The notes under the pieces were generated by a model. The model was not told the origin of the DNA. It searched no databases and worked only from the letters and a program-made list of their open reading frames with translations. The translations under genes and the position numbers were made by a program. 6,162 bases of DNA from an uncultured Collinsella sp. (GTDB lineage: Bacteria; Actinomycetota; Coriobacteriia; Coriobacteriales; Coriobacteriaceae), in assembly GCA_902494465.1 (NCBI GenBank), contig CABUTH010000111.1:1-6162 (forward strand), written 5' to 3'. This document shows positions 1 to 5,200 of the stretch, piece by piece. Every line of letters begins with the position of its first letter. Positions within the stretch are counted from its first letter, which is position 1.

Positions 1-732
1 GGGGCTCGACAGGTTAAAGCTCAAGAAATTCAGGCGAACCGGCGAGCTCATGCCCGAGGTAAAGAGCAGTGCCGCGGCCTCGCCAAACACGCGGCCGGCC
101 GAAAGCACGATGCCCGTCACGATGGCAGGCATGGCCTCGGGGATCAGGATGTGCAGCGTGGCCTCCCAGCGGGTAAGGCCCATGGCCAGGCACGCATCGC
201 GCTGGGCCTGCGGCACGTCCTCGAGCGCCTGCTGGATCACGCGCACCAGGATGGGAATGTTGAACATGGTGAGCGCGACGGCGCCGGAGATGATGGAGTA
301 CTTCCAGCCCAGCTGCACCGAGAACACCAGAAAACCGAACATGCCGACAACGATGGAAGGCAGCGAGGACAGCGTCTCGATGGCGGTGGAGGCAATGTCG
401 CGGACGGGTCCGTCGGGTGCGTACTCAACCAAAAAGACCGCGCCGCCCAGGCTGATGGGCACCGAGATGATCAAGGTGATCAGCAGCAGGTAGAACGAGT
501 CGAACAGCTGGTAGAGCACGCCGCCCTGCGTTCCGTTGGCGCGCGACGGCTCCGTGAGAAAGCCCGGCTGGAACAGCGTCGAGATGCCCTCGAACAGGAT
601 ATAGGCCACCATGGAGACGACGATGAGCATGACGATGGCAACGATCGCCGTCAGCACGCCCGTGGCGATGCGGTCCTGCTTTTGGACACGCCCGAGCCTC
701 GCCTCGTCAATGTGGATGCGCGTGCTAGCCAC
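1..732 (-). CDS. pstA: Phosphate ABC transporter permease PstA (C-terminus cut by window edge)
   Basis: This is the second membrane subunit of the PstSCAB phosphate importer. 244 residues are visible; family members are usually about 280-300 residues, so roughly the last 40-60 are outside the window. The N-terminus is a short cytoplasmic stretch, followed by a membrane segment at about residues 22-47, an extracytoplasmic loop, and further hydrophobic segments at about 78-103, 120-140 and 146-166. The permease EAA-type loop that contacts the ATPase spans about residues 168-208 and includes ALEDVPQAQRDACLAMGLT and a conserved G. A downstream RVFGEAAALLFT stretch (about 214-225) is typical of PstA. 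I chose the GTG at 730-732 because AAGGGGG lies 9 nt upstream and the reading frame then overlaps the end of pstC by 8 bp, implying translational coupling. It is the third gene of the minus-strand pst operon. Identification rests on homology recognised by eye and on operon position. Confidence 0.93.
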   Translation of the reverse strand, partial: MASTRIHIDEARLGRVQKQDRIATGVLTAIVAIVMLIVVSMVAYILFEGISTLFQPGFLTEPSRANGTQGGVLYQLFDSFYLLLITLIISVPISLGGAVFLVEYAPDGPVRDIASTAIETLSSLPSIVVGMFGFLVFSVQLGWKYSIISGAVALTMFNIPILVRVIQQALEDVPQAQRDACLAMGLTRWEATLHILIPEAMPAIVTGIVLSAGRVFGEAAALLFTSGMSSPVRLNFLSFNLSSP

Positions 733-1633
733 GAGCCTTCGCCCCCTTGCGGCCAATGAGATGGATGATCAGGATGAAGATGAGACTCATGCCCATCAGC
801 AGCAGGCCGAGCGCCCACAGAACATCGTCTTGGGCCGAGCCCTCGGCATAGACTGCCATGGACGTGGTGAGCGTGGTGGTGATGGTGGACGCCGGCGACA
901 GCAGCGACGTCGGCATGGCCTCGATGCCGCCGATGACCATGCGCACGGCGAGCGTCTCGCCAAAGGCGCGGGTCATGCCCAAGATAACCGCGGTCATGAG
1001 CGACGGCATGGCGGACTTGAGCACCACGTGCCAGATGGTCTGCCAGCGGGTGTAGCCCAGCGCGAGCGAGCCCTGGCGGTAGCCGTCGGGCACGGCGCGC
1101 AGGCCATCGACCGAAAGCGTGGTCATCGTCGGCAGAATCATGACGGCCAGCACGATGGCGCCGGGCAAGATGCCCAGGCCCGTGCTCACGTGGAAAACGC
1201 TCTTCATAAGACCGACGACCACGTGAAAACCGATCAGGCCAAAGACGACCGAGGGGATGCCGGTCAAAAGCTCAATGAGCGGCTGAAAGATCTTAGAGCC
1301 AAACTTAGGGCTAATCTCGACCGCAAAGATGGCAGAGCCGATGGCGATGGGCAGCGCGATAAGCGTGGAGAGCACCATGACCGCAAACGAGGTGACGATC
1401 AGGGGCAGGGCGCCGGTATAGGGCAGGCCGTTTTCGGCTGTGTTGGCCAGGTCCCACTTGGTGCCGGTGAAAAACTCGACGACCGAGACGCCGTCCTTGA
1501 CAAAAGCCGAGAGGCCCTTTTGGGCGACCATAAAGATGAGCGCGGCAACGACAAGCGTCACGAGCGCTACGCACGCGCCCGTGACGCCCAGGCCCACGTT
1601 CTCAAGGTCGCGCTTTGGCAGCTGTTTTGCCAT
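725..1633 (-). CDS. pstC: Phosphate ABC transporter permease PstC
   Basis: This is the first membrane subunit of the high-affinity phosphate importer; it forms the channel with PstA in the cytoplasmic membrane. The protein has 302 residues, normal for the family. Hydrophobic segments lie at about 14-38, 76-105, 120-145, 155-172, 212-236 and 270-293, giving the expected six spans. The ATPase-contact loop is at about 176-217 (DGLRAVPDGYRQGSLALGYT), followed by the conserved TRAFGETLAVRMVIGG (221-236). ELLTGIPSVVFGL at 121-133 is a strong PstC/PstA family signature. The ATG at 1633 is preceded by GGAAAGG about 6 nt upstream. The gene starts 24 bp after the pstS stop and its TAG overlaps the pstA start, so pstS, pstC and pstA should be one transcript. 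Nothing is truncated. Confidence 0.96.
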   Translation of the reverse strand: MAKQLPKRDLENVGLGVTGACVALVTLVVAALIFMVAQKGLSAFVKDGVSVVEFFTGTKWDLANTAENGLPYTGALPLIVTSFAVMVLSTLIALPIAIGSAIFAVEISPKFGSKIFQPLIELLTGIPSVVFGLIGFHVVVGLMKSVFHVSTGLGILPGAIVLAVMILPTMTTLSVDGLRAVPDGYRQGSLALGYTRWQTIWHVVLKSAMPSLMTAVILGMTRAFGETLAVRMVIGGIEAMPTSLLSPASTITTTLTTSMAVYAEGSAQDDVLWALGLLLMGMSLIFILIIHLIGRKGAKARG

Positions 1634-1657
1634 TGCAAACCTTTCCGGGGCGATTAC

Positions 1658-2596
1658 TTATTTAGCAGAGACCTTGCCGCTGGCGTCCTTGACGACCTTC
1701 ATGGCAGAGACGGGGATGAAGCCCTGCTCCTCGACGAGCTTGCCCTGGACGTCGTCGGAAAGCATGAACTCCAGGAAGGCCTTGGTGGCCTCGTCGGCGT
1801 CCTTGGAGCAGTACATGTGCTCGGTAGCCCAGATCTTGAAGGAGTCATCAGTGACATTCTTGCTCTTGGGCTCGACGCCCTCGACCTTGATGGCGTTGAA
1901 CTTGGAGTCATCGAAGTGCGAGAAGTCGAGGTAGGAGATGGCGTTATCGGTGCTGCCCATCTGAGTCTGGACATCGCCGGACTTGTCGAGCTCGGCGTCG
2001 CCCTTAAAGTCGACGGCCTCGTCGCCAAAAACGGCGGCCTCGAAGGTGGCACGGGTGCCGGAGCCAGCCTTGCGGTTGAGAACGACGATCTTGACGTCGT
2101 CGCCGCCGACCTCCTTCCAGTTGGTGATCTGGCCGGAGAAGATACCCTTGAGCTGCTCGAGGGACAGGTCGTCGACCGTCACGTTCTTGGAGACGACGGG
2201 ACCCATGCCAACGACGGCGACCTCGTGGTCGACGAGATTCTTGACCTGGTCGGCCTCGAGCTTGGTCTCGGCGAAGACGTCGGAGTTACCGATGGTGACG
2301 GTGCCAGCGGCGACAGCGGTCAGACCCTTGCCCGAACCGTTGCCCGAGCCGGAGATGGAGACGTCGGGGTTGGCATCCATGAACTTCTCGGCAGCAGCCT
2401 CGACGAGAGCCTGGAACGAGGAGGCACCGTCGTAGGTCACCTCGCCGGAGACGGACTCGGCAGCGGCGGCGCTACCCTTGTCGGCGGCACCGGAGGCACC
2501 TGAGCCGCCGCACCCAACGAGACCGAGACCGACGATGCTGGCAAGACCACCAGCGAGGCCGAGGAACTGACGACGAGAATAAGCCTGATCGAGCAT
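1658..2596 (-). CDS. pstS: Phosphate-binding lipoprotein PstS with Tat-type signal
   Basis: This is the extracytoplasmic substrate-binding protein that captures inorganic phosphate and delivers it to PstC-PstA. The protein has 312 residues. Residues 1-29 form a lipoprotein signal: twin arginines in SRRQFLG (7-13), a hydrophobic core, and a lipobox LVGC ending at Cys29, so the mature protein should be lipid-anchored. A small Gly/Ala/Ser linker follows (30-50). Family phosphate-contact regions are visible: GASS (57-60), SGSGNGSGKG (82-91), SD (105-106) and RKAGSGTR (175-182). GSTDNAISYL (214-223) and the GFIPVS tail (292-297) are also typical. An earlier in-frame ATG at 2629 would add 11 residues, but the ATG at 2596 has AAAGGA 5 nt upstream and puts the signal peptide at the true N-terminus. 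It is the first gene of the pst operon. The family is usually induced by phosphate starvation; a weak Pho-box-like site lies upstream. Confidence 0.96.
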   Translation of the reverse strand: MLDQAYSRRQFLGLAGGLASIVGLGLVGCGGSGASGAADKGSAAAAESVSGEVTYDGASSFQALVEAAAEKFMDANPDVSISGSGNGSGKGLTAVAAGTVTIGNSDVFAETKLEADQVKNLVDHEVAVVGMGPVVSKNVTVDDLSLEQLKGIFSGQITNWKEVGGDDVKIVVLNRKAGSGTRATFEAAVFGDEAVDFKGDAELDKSGDVQTQMGSTDNAISYLDFSHFDDSKFNAIKVEGVEPKSKNVTDDSFKIWATEHMYCSKDADEATKAFLEFMLSDDVQGKLVEEQGFIPVSAMKVVKDASGKVSAK

Positions 2597-2599
2597 GAT

Positions 2600-2607
2600 C
2601 TTCCTTT
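2600..2607 (-). promoter_or_regulatory. Ribosome binding site of pstS
   Basis: On the minus strand AAAGGAAG lies 5 nt (from AAAGGA) before the ATG at 2596. It decides between this start and the two in-frame upstream ATGs at 2629 and 2614, which lack a comparable site. Confidence 0.85.
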
Positions 2608-2621
2608 CATACATGCGACTC

Positions 2622-2638
2622 GCGGGCACCCTGCCCGC
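2622..2638 (-). promoter_or_regulatory. Perfect GC-rich hairpin in the pstS leader
   Basis: GCGGGCA (2622-2628) and TGCCCGC (2632-2638) form a perfect 7-bp stem with a 3-nt loop. It lies 25 nt upstream of the pstS start codon and 14 nt before its ribosome binding site on the transcript. No U-tract follows on the minus strand, so it is not a terminator for pst. It may stabilise the 5' end of the mRNA or mark a protein-binding site; the role is inferred. Confidence 0.5.
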
Positions 2639-2695
2639 TTTGCTGTTTGGAAAGATACGGCCTCGATCGGGCGACGACCGCCTTATCTGCGGTTT

Positions 2696-2727
2696 CTTGC
2701 GGCCATTTGATAGACCCTTACCGCAAG
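2696..2727. repeat. 7-bp inverted repeat around a possible pstS -10 box
   Basis: CTTGCGG (2696-2702) and CCGCAAG (2721-2727) are perfect inverted repeats separated by 18 bp. On the minus strand the spacer includes TATCAA (2712-2707), a 4/6 match to a -10 hexamer. A matching -35 is not visible, as can be the case in activator-dependent promoters. It could be an operator or a chance palindrome. Confidence 0.3.
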
Positions 2728-2739
2728 CGCGGCCCAGCC

Positions 2740-2756
2740 TTTACAAACGGATAACA
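2740..2756. promoter_or_regulatory. Pho-box-like direct repeat upstream of pstS
   Basis: TTTACA (2740-2745) and ATAACA (2751-2756) repeat with an 11-bp period. They resemble the TT(A/C/T)A(C/T)A repeats bound by PhoP in Bacillus, where spacing is also about 11 bp. Another TTTACA occurs at 2782-2787. The pair lies about 28 bp upstream of the possible -10 at 2712-2707, a sensible place for an activator. Only two units are in register and the second differs at one base, so this is a candidate only. Confidence 0.3.
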
Positions 2757-2790
2757 ATCCAGCGCCGAACATGGCGCACCTTTTACACCA

Positions 2791-2868
2791 ATAAAAACAA
2801 AGTTGCGGTGAAACAGTTCCTGCTTGGCCATCAAATGGCCCATTCTAGGAACTATTCCACCGCAACTT
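2791..2868 (-). terminator. Intrinsic terminator after the dipeptidase gene
   Basis: On the minus strand a 22-bp stem (2847-2868 with 2800-2821) begins 22 nt after the pepV stop codon. It is followed at once by a U-rich run, TTGTTTTTATT, at 2801-2791. The two imperfect positions are A-C on the plus strand but G-U wobbles on the minus-strand RNA, so the minus transcript folds without mismatch in the stem. A 6-bp inner hairpin (GGCCAT/ATGGCC) caps it. It should end the HAD-pepV transcript and insulate pstS. The same structure is one copy of the repeat described separately. Confidence 0.8.
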
Positions 2869-2871
2869 AGA
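2800..2871 (-). repeat. Structured palindromic repeat, copy 1
   Basis: The 67-nt core at 2801-2867 has 21-bp outer arms (19 Watson-Crick pairs and 2 wobbles on the minus strand) and an inner hairpin with arms 2826-2831 and 2835-2840. The 20-nt right arm and flank at 2852-2871 recurs exactly at 6126-6145 in copy 2. Conservation extends 3-4 nt outside the stem, so this is more than a chance terminator match. It appears to be a member of a dispersed repeat family; the family itself is inferred from these two copies. Confidence 0.7.
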
Positions 2872-2889
2872 TTGGGAAACCGCGAAACC

Positions 2890-4326
2890 CTAAAGCTCTA
2901 ATTCATTCAAACGGAGGATCGCAACAATATAGATCTTGAGTGCTTGCTTGAGCTGCTCTTCGTTGGCGCACTCGTTGGGACCGTGCATCTGGCCGCCCCA
3001 TGTGGGCAGCTCCAGGCCGGTCTCCTCGGGGCCAAACGACACGGCGCGGGCAAAGTTGCGCGCGTACGTGCCGCCGCCCATGGCAAAAGGCTCGGCGTGC
3101 TTGCCCGTAAACTCGTTATAGGTATTGATAAGCGCCTTCACGGCCGGATCGTCGGCAGACACCGAGAACGGCACCTTTGCATGACCCAGGCGACACGTCA
3201 CGTCAAAGCGCCCCACGAGCGGCTCGAGCTGCTCGCAGATGGTATCGGCGCTCGTGCTATCAGGGAAACGCACGTCGATGACCTGCTCGATATGGCCATC
3301 CACCACGCGGATGACGCCGGGGTTGCAGGTGAGCGGGCCAAACGCCGGGCTCGTCGCGTCGATACCCAGGCCGCGACCATAGGCGTCCGCATGCACAAAG
3401 GCCAAAAACTTGACAAACTCGTGCTCGGCAGGCGTCAGCAGGCGCTCGCCGCGGGCACCAAACGCGTCCTCGGCCTCGCGCAGATACGACACGATCAGGC
3501 CGACGGCATTGATCGTCCCCTCGGGCATCGAGGCGTGACCGCCAATACCGTGGGCGAAAATCTGCACATGACCATTGTCGAGAGCCGTGATCTCCAGGCG
3601 GTCAGCATTCTCGACCGGCGCCGGCAGCTCATCGGCGGCAATCGCGAGCTCGCAGATGGACTGCGACGGAATGGCATTGCTCGCCTCGGCGCCGCTCCAG
3701 GACACAATGCGCCCGCCGTCGATCTTGGGACTCACGAACGTCGCCCCAAACTGGCCCTTCTCGGCATTGCAGACCGGGAACTCGGCATCGGGCGTAAACA
3801 AAAAGTCGGGGTCTGCGTGGTTCTCCAGATAATGGTGAACGTCGGACATGCCCACTTCCTCATCGCAGCCCAGCAGCGCGCGGAAGGTGTAGCGCGGAAC
3901 AATGCCGTGCTTGAACAGGTACGCGCCGGCATAAAGCGACAGCACTGCCGGGCCCTTGTCGTCGATCACGCCGCGACCGAGCAACCAGCCCTCGCGACGC
4001 TCCATCGCGAACGGATCGGTGTTCCAGCCAGGGCCGGCGGGAACCACGTCCACGTGGCAGATAGTCGCGAGCTGCTTGTCGCCGCGGCCCGGGATATCGG
4101 CGATTCCCACATAGCCCTCGTCGTCGCTCGTCTGGTAGCCGAGCTTCTGCGCGATGCCGAGCGCGCAATCGAGCGCGTCACGGACCGGGCGGCCAAACGG
4201 CGCGCCGGGCTCCGCATCGGCAGAAACTGCCACGGAAGGATAACTCACCAGCTGCTCGATATCAGCGACGACATCCTCCCAGACCTCGTCGACATACTCA
4301 GCGACGCTCTGCTCCACCTGATTCAT
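2890..4326 (-). CDS. pepV: M20 family zinc dipeptidase, PepV/Sapep type
   Basis: This is a cytoplasmic dinuclear zinc peptidase that hydrolyses dipeptides; the exact substrate cannot be read from the sequence. The 478 residues fit the PepV group (about 470). Expected zinc and catalytic residues are all present: HVD (His91, Asp93), GVIDDKGP (bridging Asp122), CDEE (catalytic Glu156, ligand Glu157), TPD (Asp180) in the PepV-typical FTPDAEFPVCNAEKG, and the late ligand His448 in GQMHGPNE. The lid-domain GIGGHAS (259-265) and GGGTYAR (417-423) are also family features. The frame stays open upstream to 4521, but that extension is only a shadow of the neighbouring gene. The ATG at 4326 has a perfect AGGAGGT 5 nt upstream. 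It follows the HAD gene by 55 bp on the same strand and ends before a strong terminator. The symbol is by family resemblance; carnosinase-like members have the same motifs. Confidence 0.92.
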   Translation of the reverse strand: MNQVEQSVAEYVDEVWEDVVADIEQLVSYPSVAVSADAEPGAPFGRPVRDALDCALGIAQKLGYQTSDDEGYVGIADIPGRGDKQLATICHVDVVPAGPGWNTDPFAMERREGWLLGRGVIDDKGPAVLSLYAGAYLFKHGIVPRYTFRALLGCDEEVGMSDVHHYLENHADPDFLFTPDAEFPVCNAEKGQFGATFVSPKIDGGRIVSWSGAEASNAIPSQSICELAIAADELPAPVENADRLEITALDNGHVQIFAHGIGGHASMPEGTINAVGLIVSYLREAEDAFGARGERLLTPAEHEFVKFLAFVHADAYGRGLGIDATSPAFGPLTCNPGVIRVVDGHIEQVIDVRFPDSTSADTICEQLEPLVGRFDVTCRLGHAKVPFSVSADDPAVKALINTYNEFTGKHAEPFAMGGGTYARNFARAVSFGPEETGLELPTWGGQMHGPNECANEEQLKQALKIYIVAILRLNELEL

Positions 4327-4331
4327 GGACG

Positions 4332-4338
4332 ACCTCCT
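4332..4338 (-). promoter_or_regulatory. Strong ribosome binding site of the dipeptidase
   Basis: AGGAGGT on the minus strand with a 5-nt spacer to the ATG at 4326 fixes the start and rules out the longer upstream reading frame. Confidence 0.9.
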
Positions 4339-4344
4339 CACCAA

Positions 4345-4370
4345 TGAGTGACGGGTACGCCCGCCCCTCA
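4345..4370 (-). repeat. Imperfect hairpin between the HAD gene and pepV
   Basis: Positions 4345-4355 and 4360-4370 pair over 11 positions with a 4-nt loop; nine are Watson-Crick, and one of the other two is a G-U wobble on the minus strand. There is no U-tract after it, so it is probably not a full terminator. It ends 6 nt before the pepV ribosome binding site and could affect mRNA processing or the relative expression of the two genes. Confidence 0.4.
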
Positions 4371-4381
4371 CATTACGTCTA

Positions 4382-5044
4382 TTAGATAGCGAAAAGTTTA
4401 GCAAGCTCGGCCACCGAGTGCACCACTGCATCGGCACCCGCCGCCTCGTGCTCGCCCGGCGCTGCCGCGCCCGAATAGATGCCGATGCACGGCACGCCCA
4501 TCGCGTGTGCGCCCTCCACATCGTTAAAGCGATCGCCGATCATCACGGCATCGCCCGCCATCGCGCCGAGCGCCGCCAGGGCATCGCGAACCGAATCGGC
4601 CTTGGTCTCGCGTCCCTGCGGCGGATTCATGCCAACCACCGCCTCAAACTGCGAAAGCCCCAGCTCGCCCACCATGTCAATGCACTTTGCCTCCATGCGT
4701 GACGTCGCCACGACCAAGCGATGCCCCTGCGCGACAAGGCCATCGAGCAGCTCGGGGATTCCATCGAACACGGGATACTCTTCCGGTCCCAGCTCATCAA
4801 AAAAGGCACGGTACTCGTCAGCCACCACAAGCGACTCCTCGCGGGAGAAGCCATAAAAGTCGTGAAAGCTCTTCCACAGGGGCGGCCCGATCATGCGGCG
4901 CAGGTCACCCATCTGCGCCTCCGAAAACCCGCGCGCGGCCAACGTCTTGCGCGTCGAGCTCATCACCGCCCGGCCCGTATCGGCCACCGTGCCGTCAAAA
5001 TCGAACAGCACAACCGGCCGCCTGTATATCTCCAACGCCTCCAT
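4382..5044 (-). CDS. HAD-superfamily phosphatase, phosphoglycolate phosphatase-like
   Basis: This is a probable soluble phosphomonoesterase of HAD subfamily I with an alpha-helical cap. The 220 residues match the Gph/PgmB-like group. Motif I is FDFDGTVADT (nucleophile Asp15, acid/base Asp17), motif II is VVATS (Thr114/Ser115), motif III is Lys148 in RETKAD, and motif IV is IGDRFND (Asp171, Asp175). The cap domain lies at about residues 22-92, with IGPPLWKSF (52-60) typical of phosphoglycolate phosphatase relatives. The natural substrate cannot be assigned: phosphoglycolate, nucleotide or sugar phosphate are all possible. AAGAGGA lies 6 nt before the ATG at 5044, so I prefer that start; ATGs at 5050 and 5077 are in frame but have no suitably spaced site. 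The gene ends with tandem stops TAA TAG. It is divergent from the DegV gene and upstream of pepV, probably in one transcript with it. Confidence 0.88.
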   Translation of the reverse strand: MEALEIYRRPVVLFDFDGTVADTGRAVMSSTRKTLAARGFSEAQMGDLRRMIGPPLWKSFHDFYGFSREESLVVADEYRAFFDELGPEEYPVFDGIPELLDGLVAQGHRLVVATSRMEAKCIDMVGELGLSQFEAVVGMNPPQGRETKADSVRDALAALGAMAGDAVMIGDRFNDVEGAHAMGVPCIGIYSGAAAPGEHEAAGADAVVHSVAELAKLFAI

Positions 5045-5050
5045 CGGCAT

Positions 5051-5057
5051 TCCTCTT
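5051..5057 (-). promoter_or_regulatory. Ribosome binding site of the HAD phosphatase
   Basis: AAGAGGA lies 6 nt upstream of the ATG at 5044 but directly abuts the ATG at 5050, so it supports the shorter, 220-residue form. Confidence 0.6.
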
Positions 5058-5085
5058 CCCCAGTTGATGATTTCCACACCGACAC

Positions 5086-5115
5086 TTCAAACTGTTGACT
5101 ATTCAACAATTGAAC
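5086..5115. promoter_or_regulatory. Alternating TTCAA/TTGAA half-sites in the divergent control region
   Basis: Half-sites TTCAA (5086), TTGA (5095), TTCAA (5102) and TTGAA (5110) follow each other every 7-9 bp in alternating orientation. They make the overlapping palindromes TCAA-4-TTGA, GTTGA-4-TCAAC and TTCAA-3-TTGAA. The cluster sits between two divergent genes and overlaps a possible -35 hexamer (TTGACT, 5095-5100). It looks like an operator for a dimeric regulator, which I cannot name. Confidence 0.4.
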
Positions 5116-5144
5116 CTAGAAATGTGGAACGACTCCACTATACT
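5095..5144 (+). promoter_or_regulatory. Candidate promoter(s) of the DegV-family gene
   Basis: TTGACT (5095-5100), a 5/6 match to the -35 consensus, is followed after 16 bp by TAGAAA (5117-5122). A better -10, TATACT (5139-5144), lies further down but lacks a good -35 at the usual distance; TTGAAC (5110-5115) is 23 bp away. GTGGA-5-TCCAC (5124-5138) sits just before TATACT. Which hexamers are used is not settled by the sequence. No convincing promoter for the HAD gene was found on the other strand. Confidence 0.4.
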
Positions 5145-5168
5145 TGTCGCACTTTGCTCTCAGAAGGC

Positions 5169-5182
5169 GGCGCGCAAGCGCC
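5169..5182 (+). promoter_or_regulatory. Small hairpin with GNRA tetraloop in the degV leader
   Basis: GGCGC (5169-5173) and GCGCC (5178-5182) pair perfectly around a GCAA loop. It lies 6 nt upstream of the AAAGGTG ribosome binding site (5189-5195). It is a stable local RNA fold; any regulatory role is a guess. Confidence 0.4.
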
Positions 5183-5200
5183 CCAATGAAAGGTGCAATT

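Noticed and set aside
611..2503. A 630-codon open frame on the plus strand across pstA, pstC and pstS
   Set aside because: It lies antisense to three clear family members, has a composition dominated by Asp, Gly, His and Arg/Leu as expected for a shadow frame in GC-rich DNA, and shows no family motif.
2749..2760. GGATAACAATCC, similar to the core of the E. coli lac operator
   Set aside because: This is a short 4-4-4 palindrome; the match is likely chance, and no LacI-type regulator or sugar gene is nearby.
2595..2870. A 91-codon plus-strand frame in the intergenic region
   Set aside because: Its start overlaps the pstS start codon, it has no ribosome binding site, and it runs through the leader, the likely promoter and the terminator hairpin.
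2597..2889. Riboswitch, small RNA, tRNA or CRISPR in the largest intergenic region
   Set aside because: No tRNA-like cloverleaf, regularly spaced repeats or known riboswitch core could be recognised; the visible structure is explained by the terminator/repeat and small hairpins.
2944..4347. A 467-codon open frame on the plus strand opposite pepV
   Set aside because: It is a shadow of pepV, which has all its catalytic residues and a perfect ribosome binding site; the opposite frame has no recognisable domain.
4327..4521. A 65-codon N-terminal extension of pepV
   Set aside because: The extension lies within the end of the HAD gene in another frame, is Arg/Ser-rich without domain character, and the internal ATG at 4326 has a perfect ribosome binding site.
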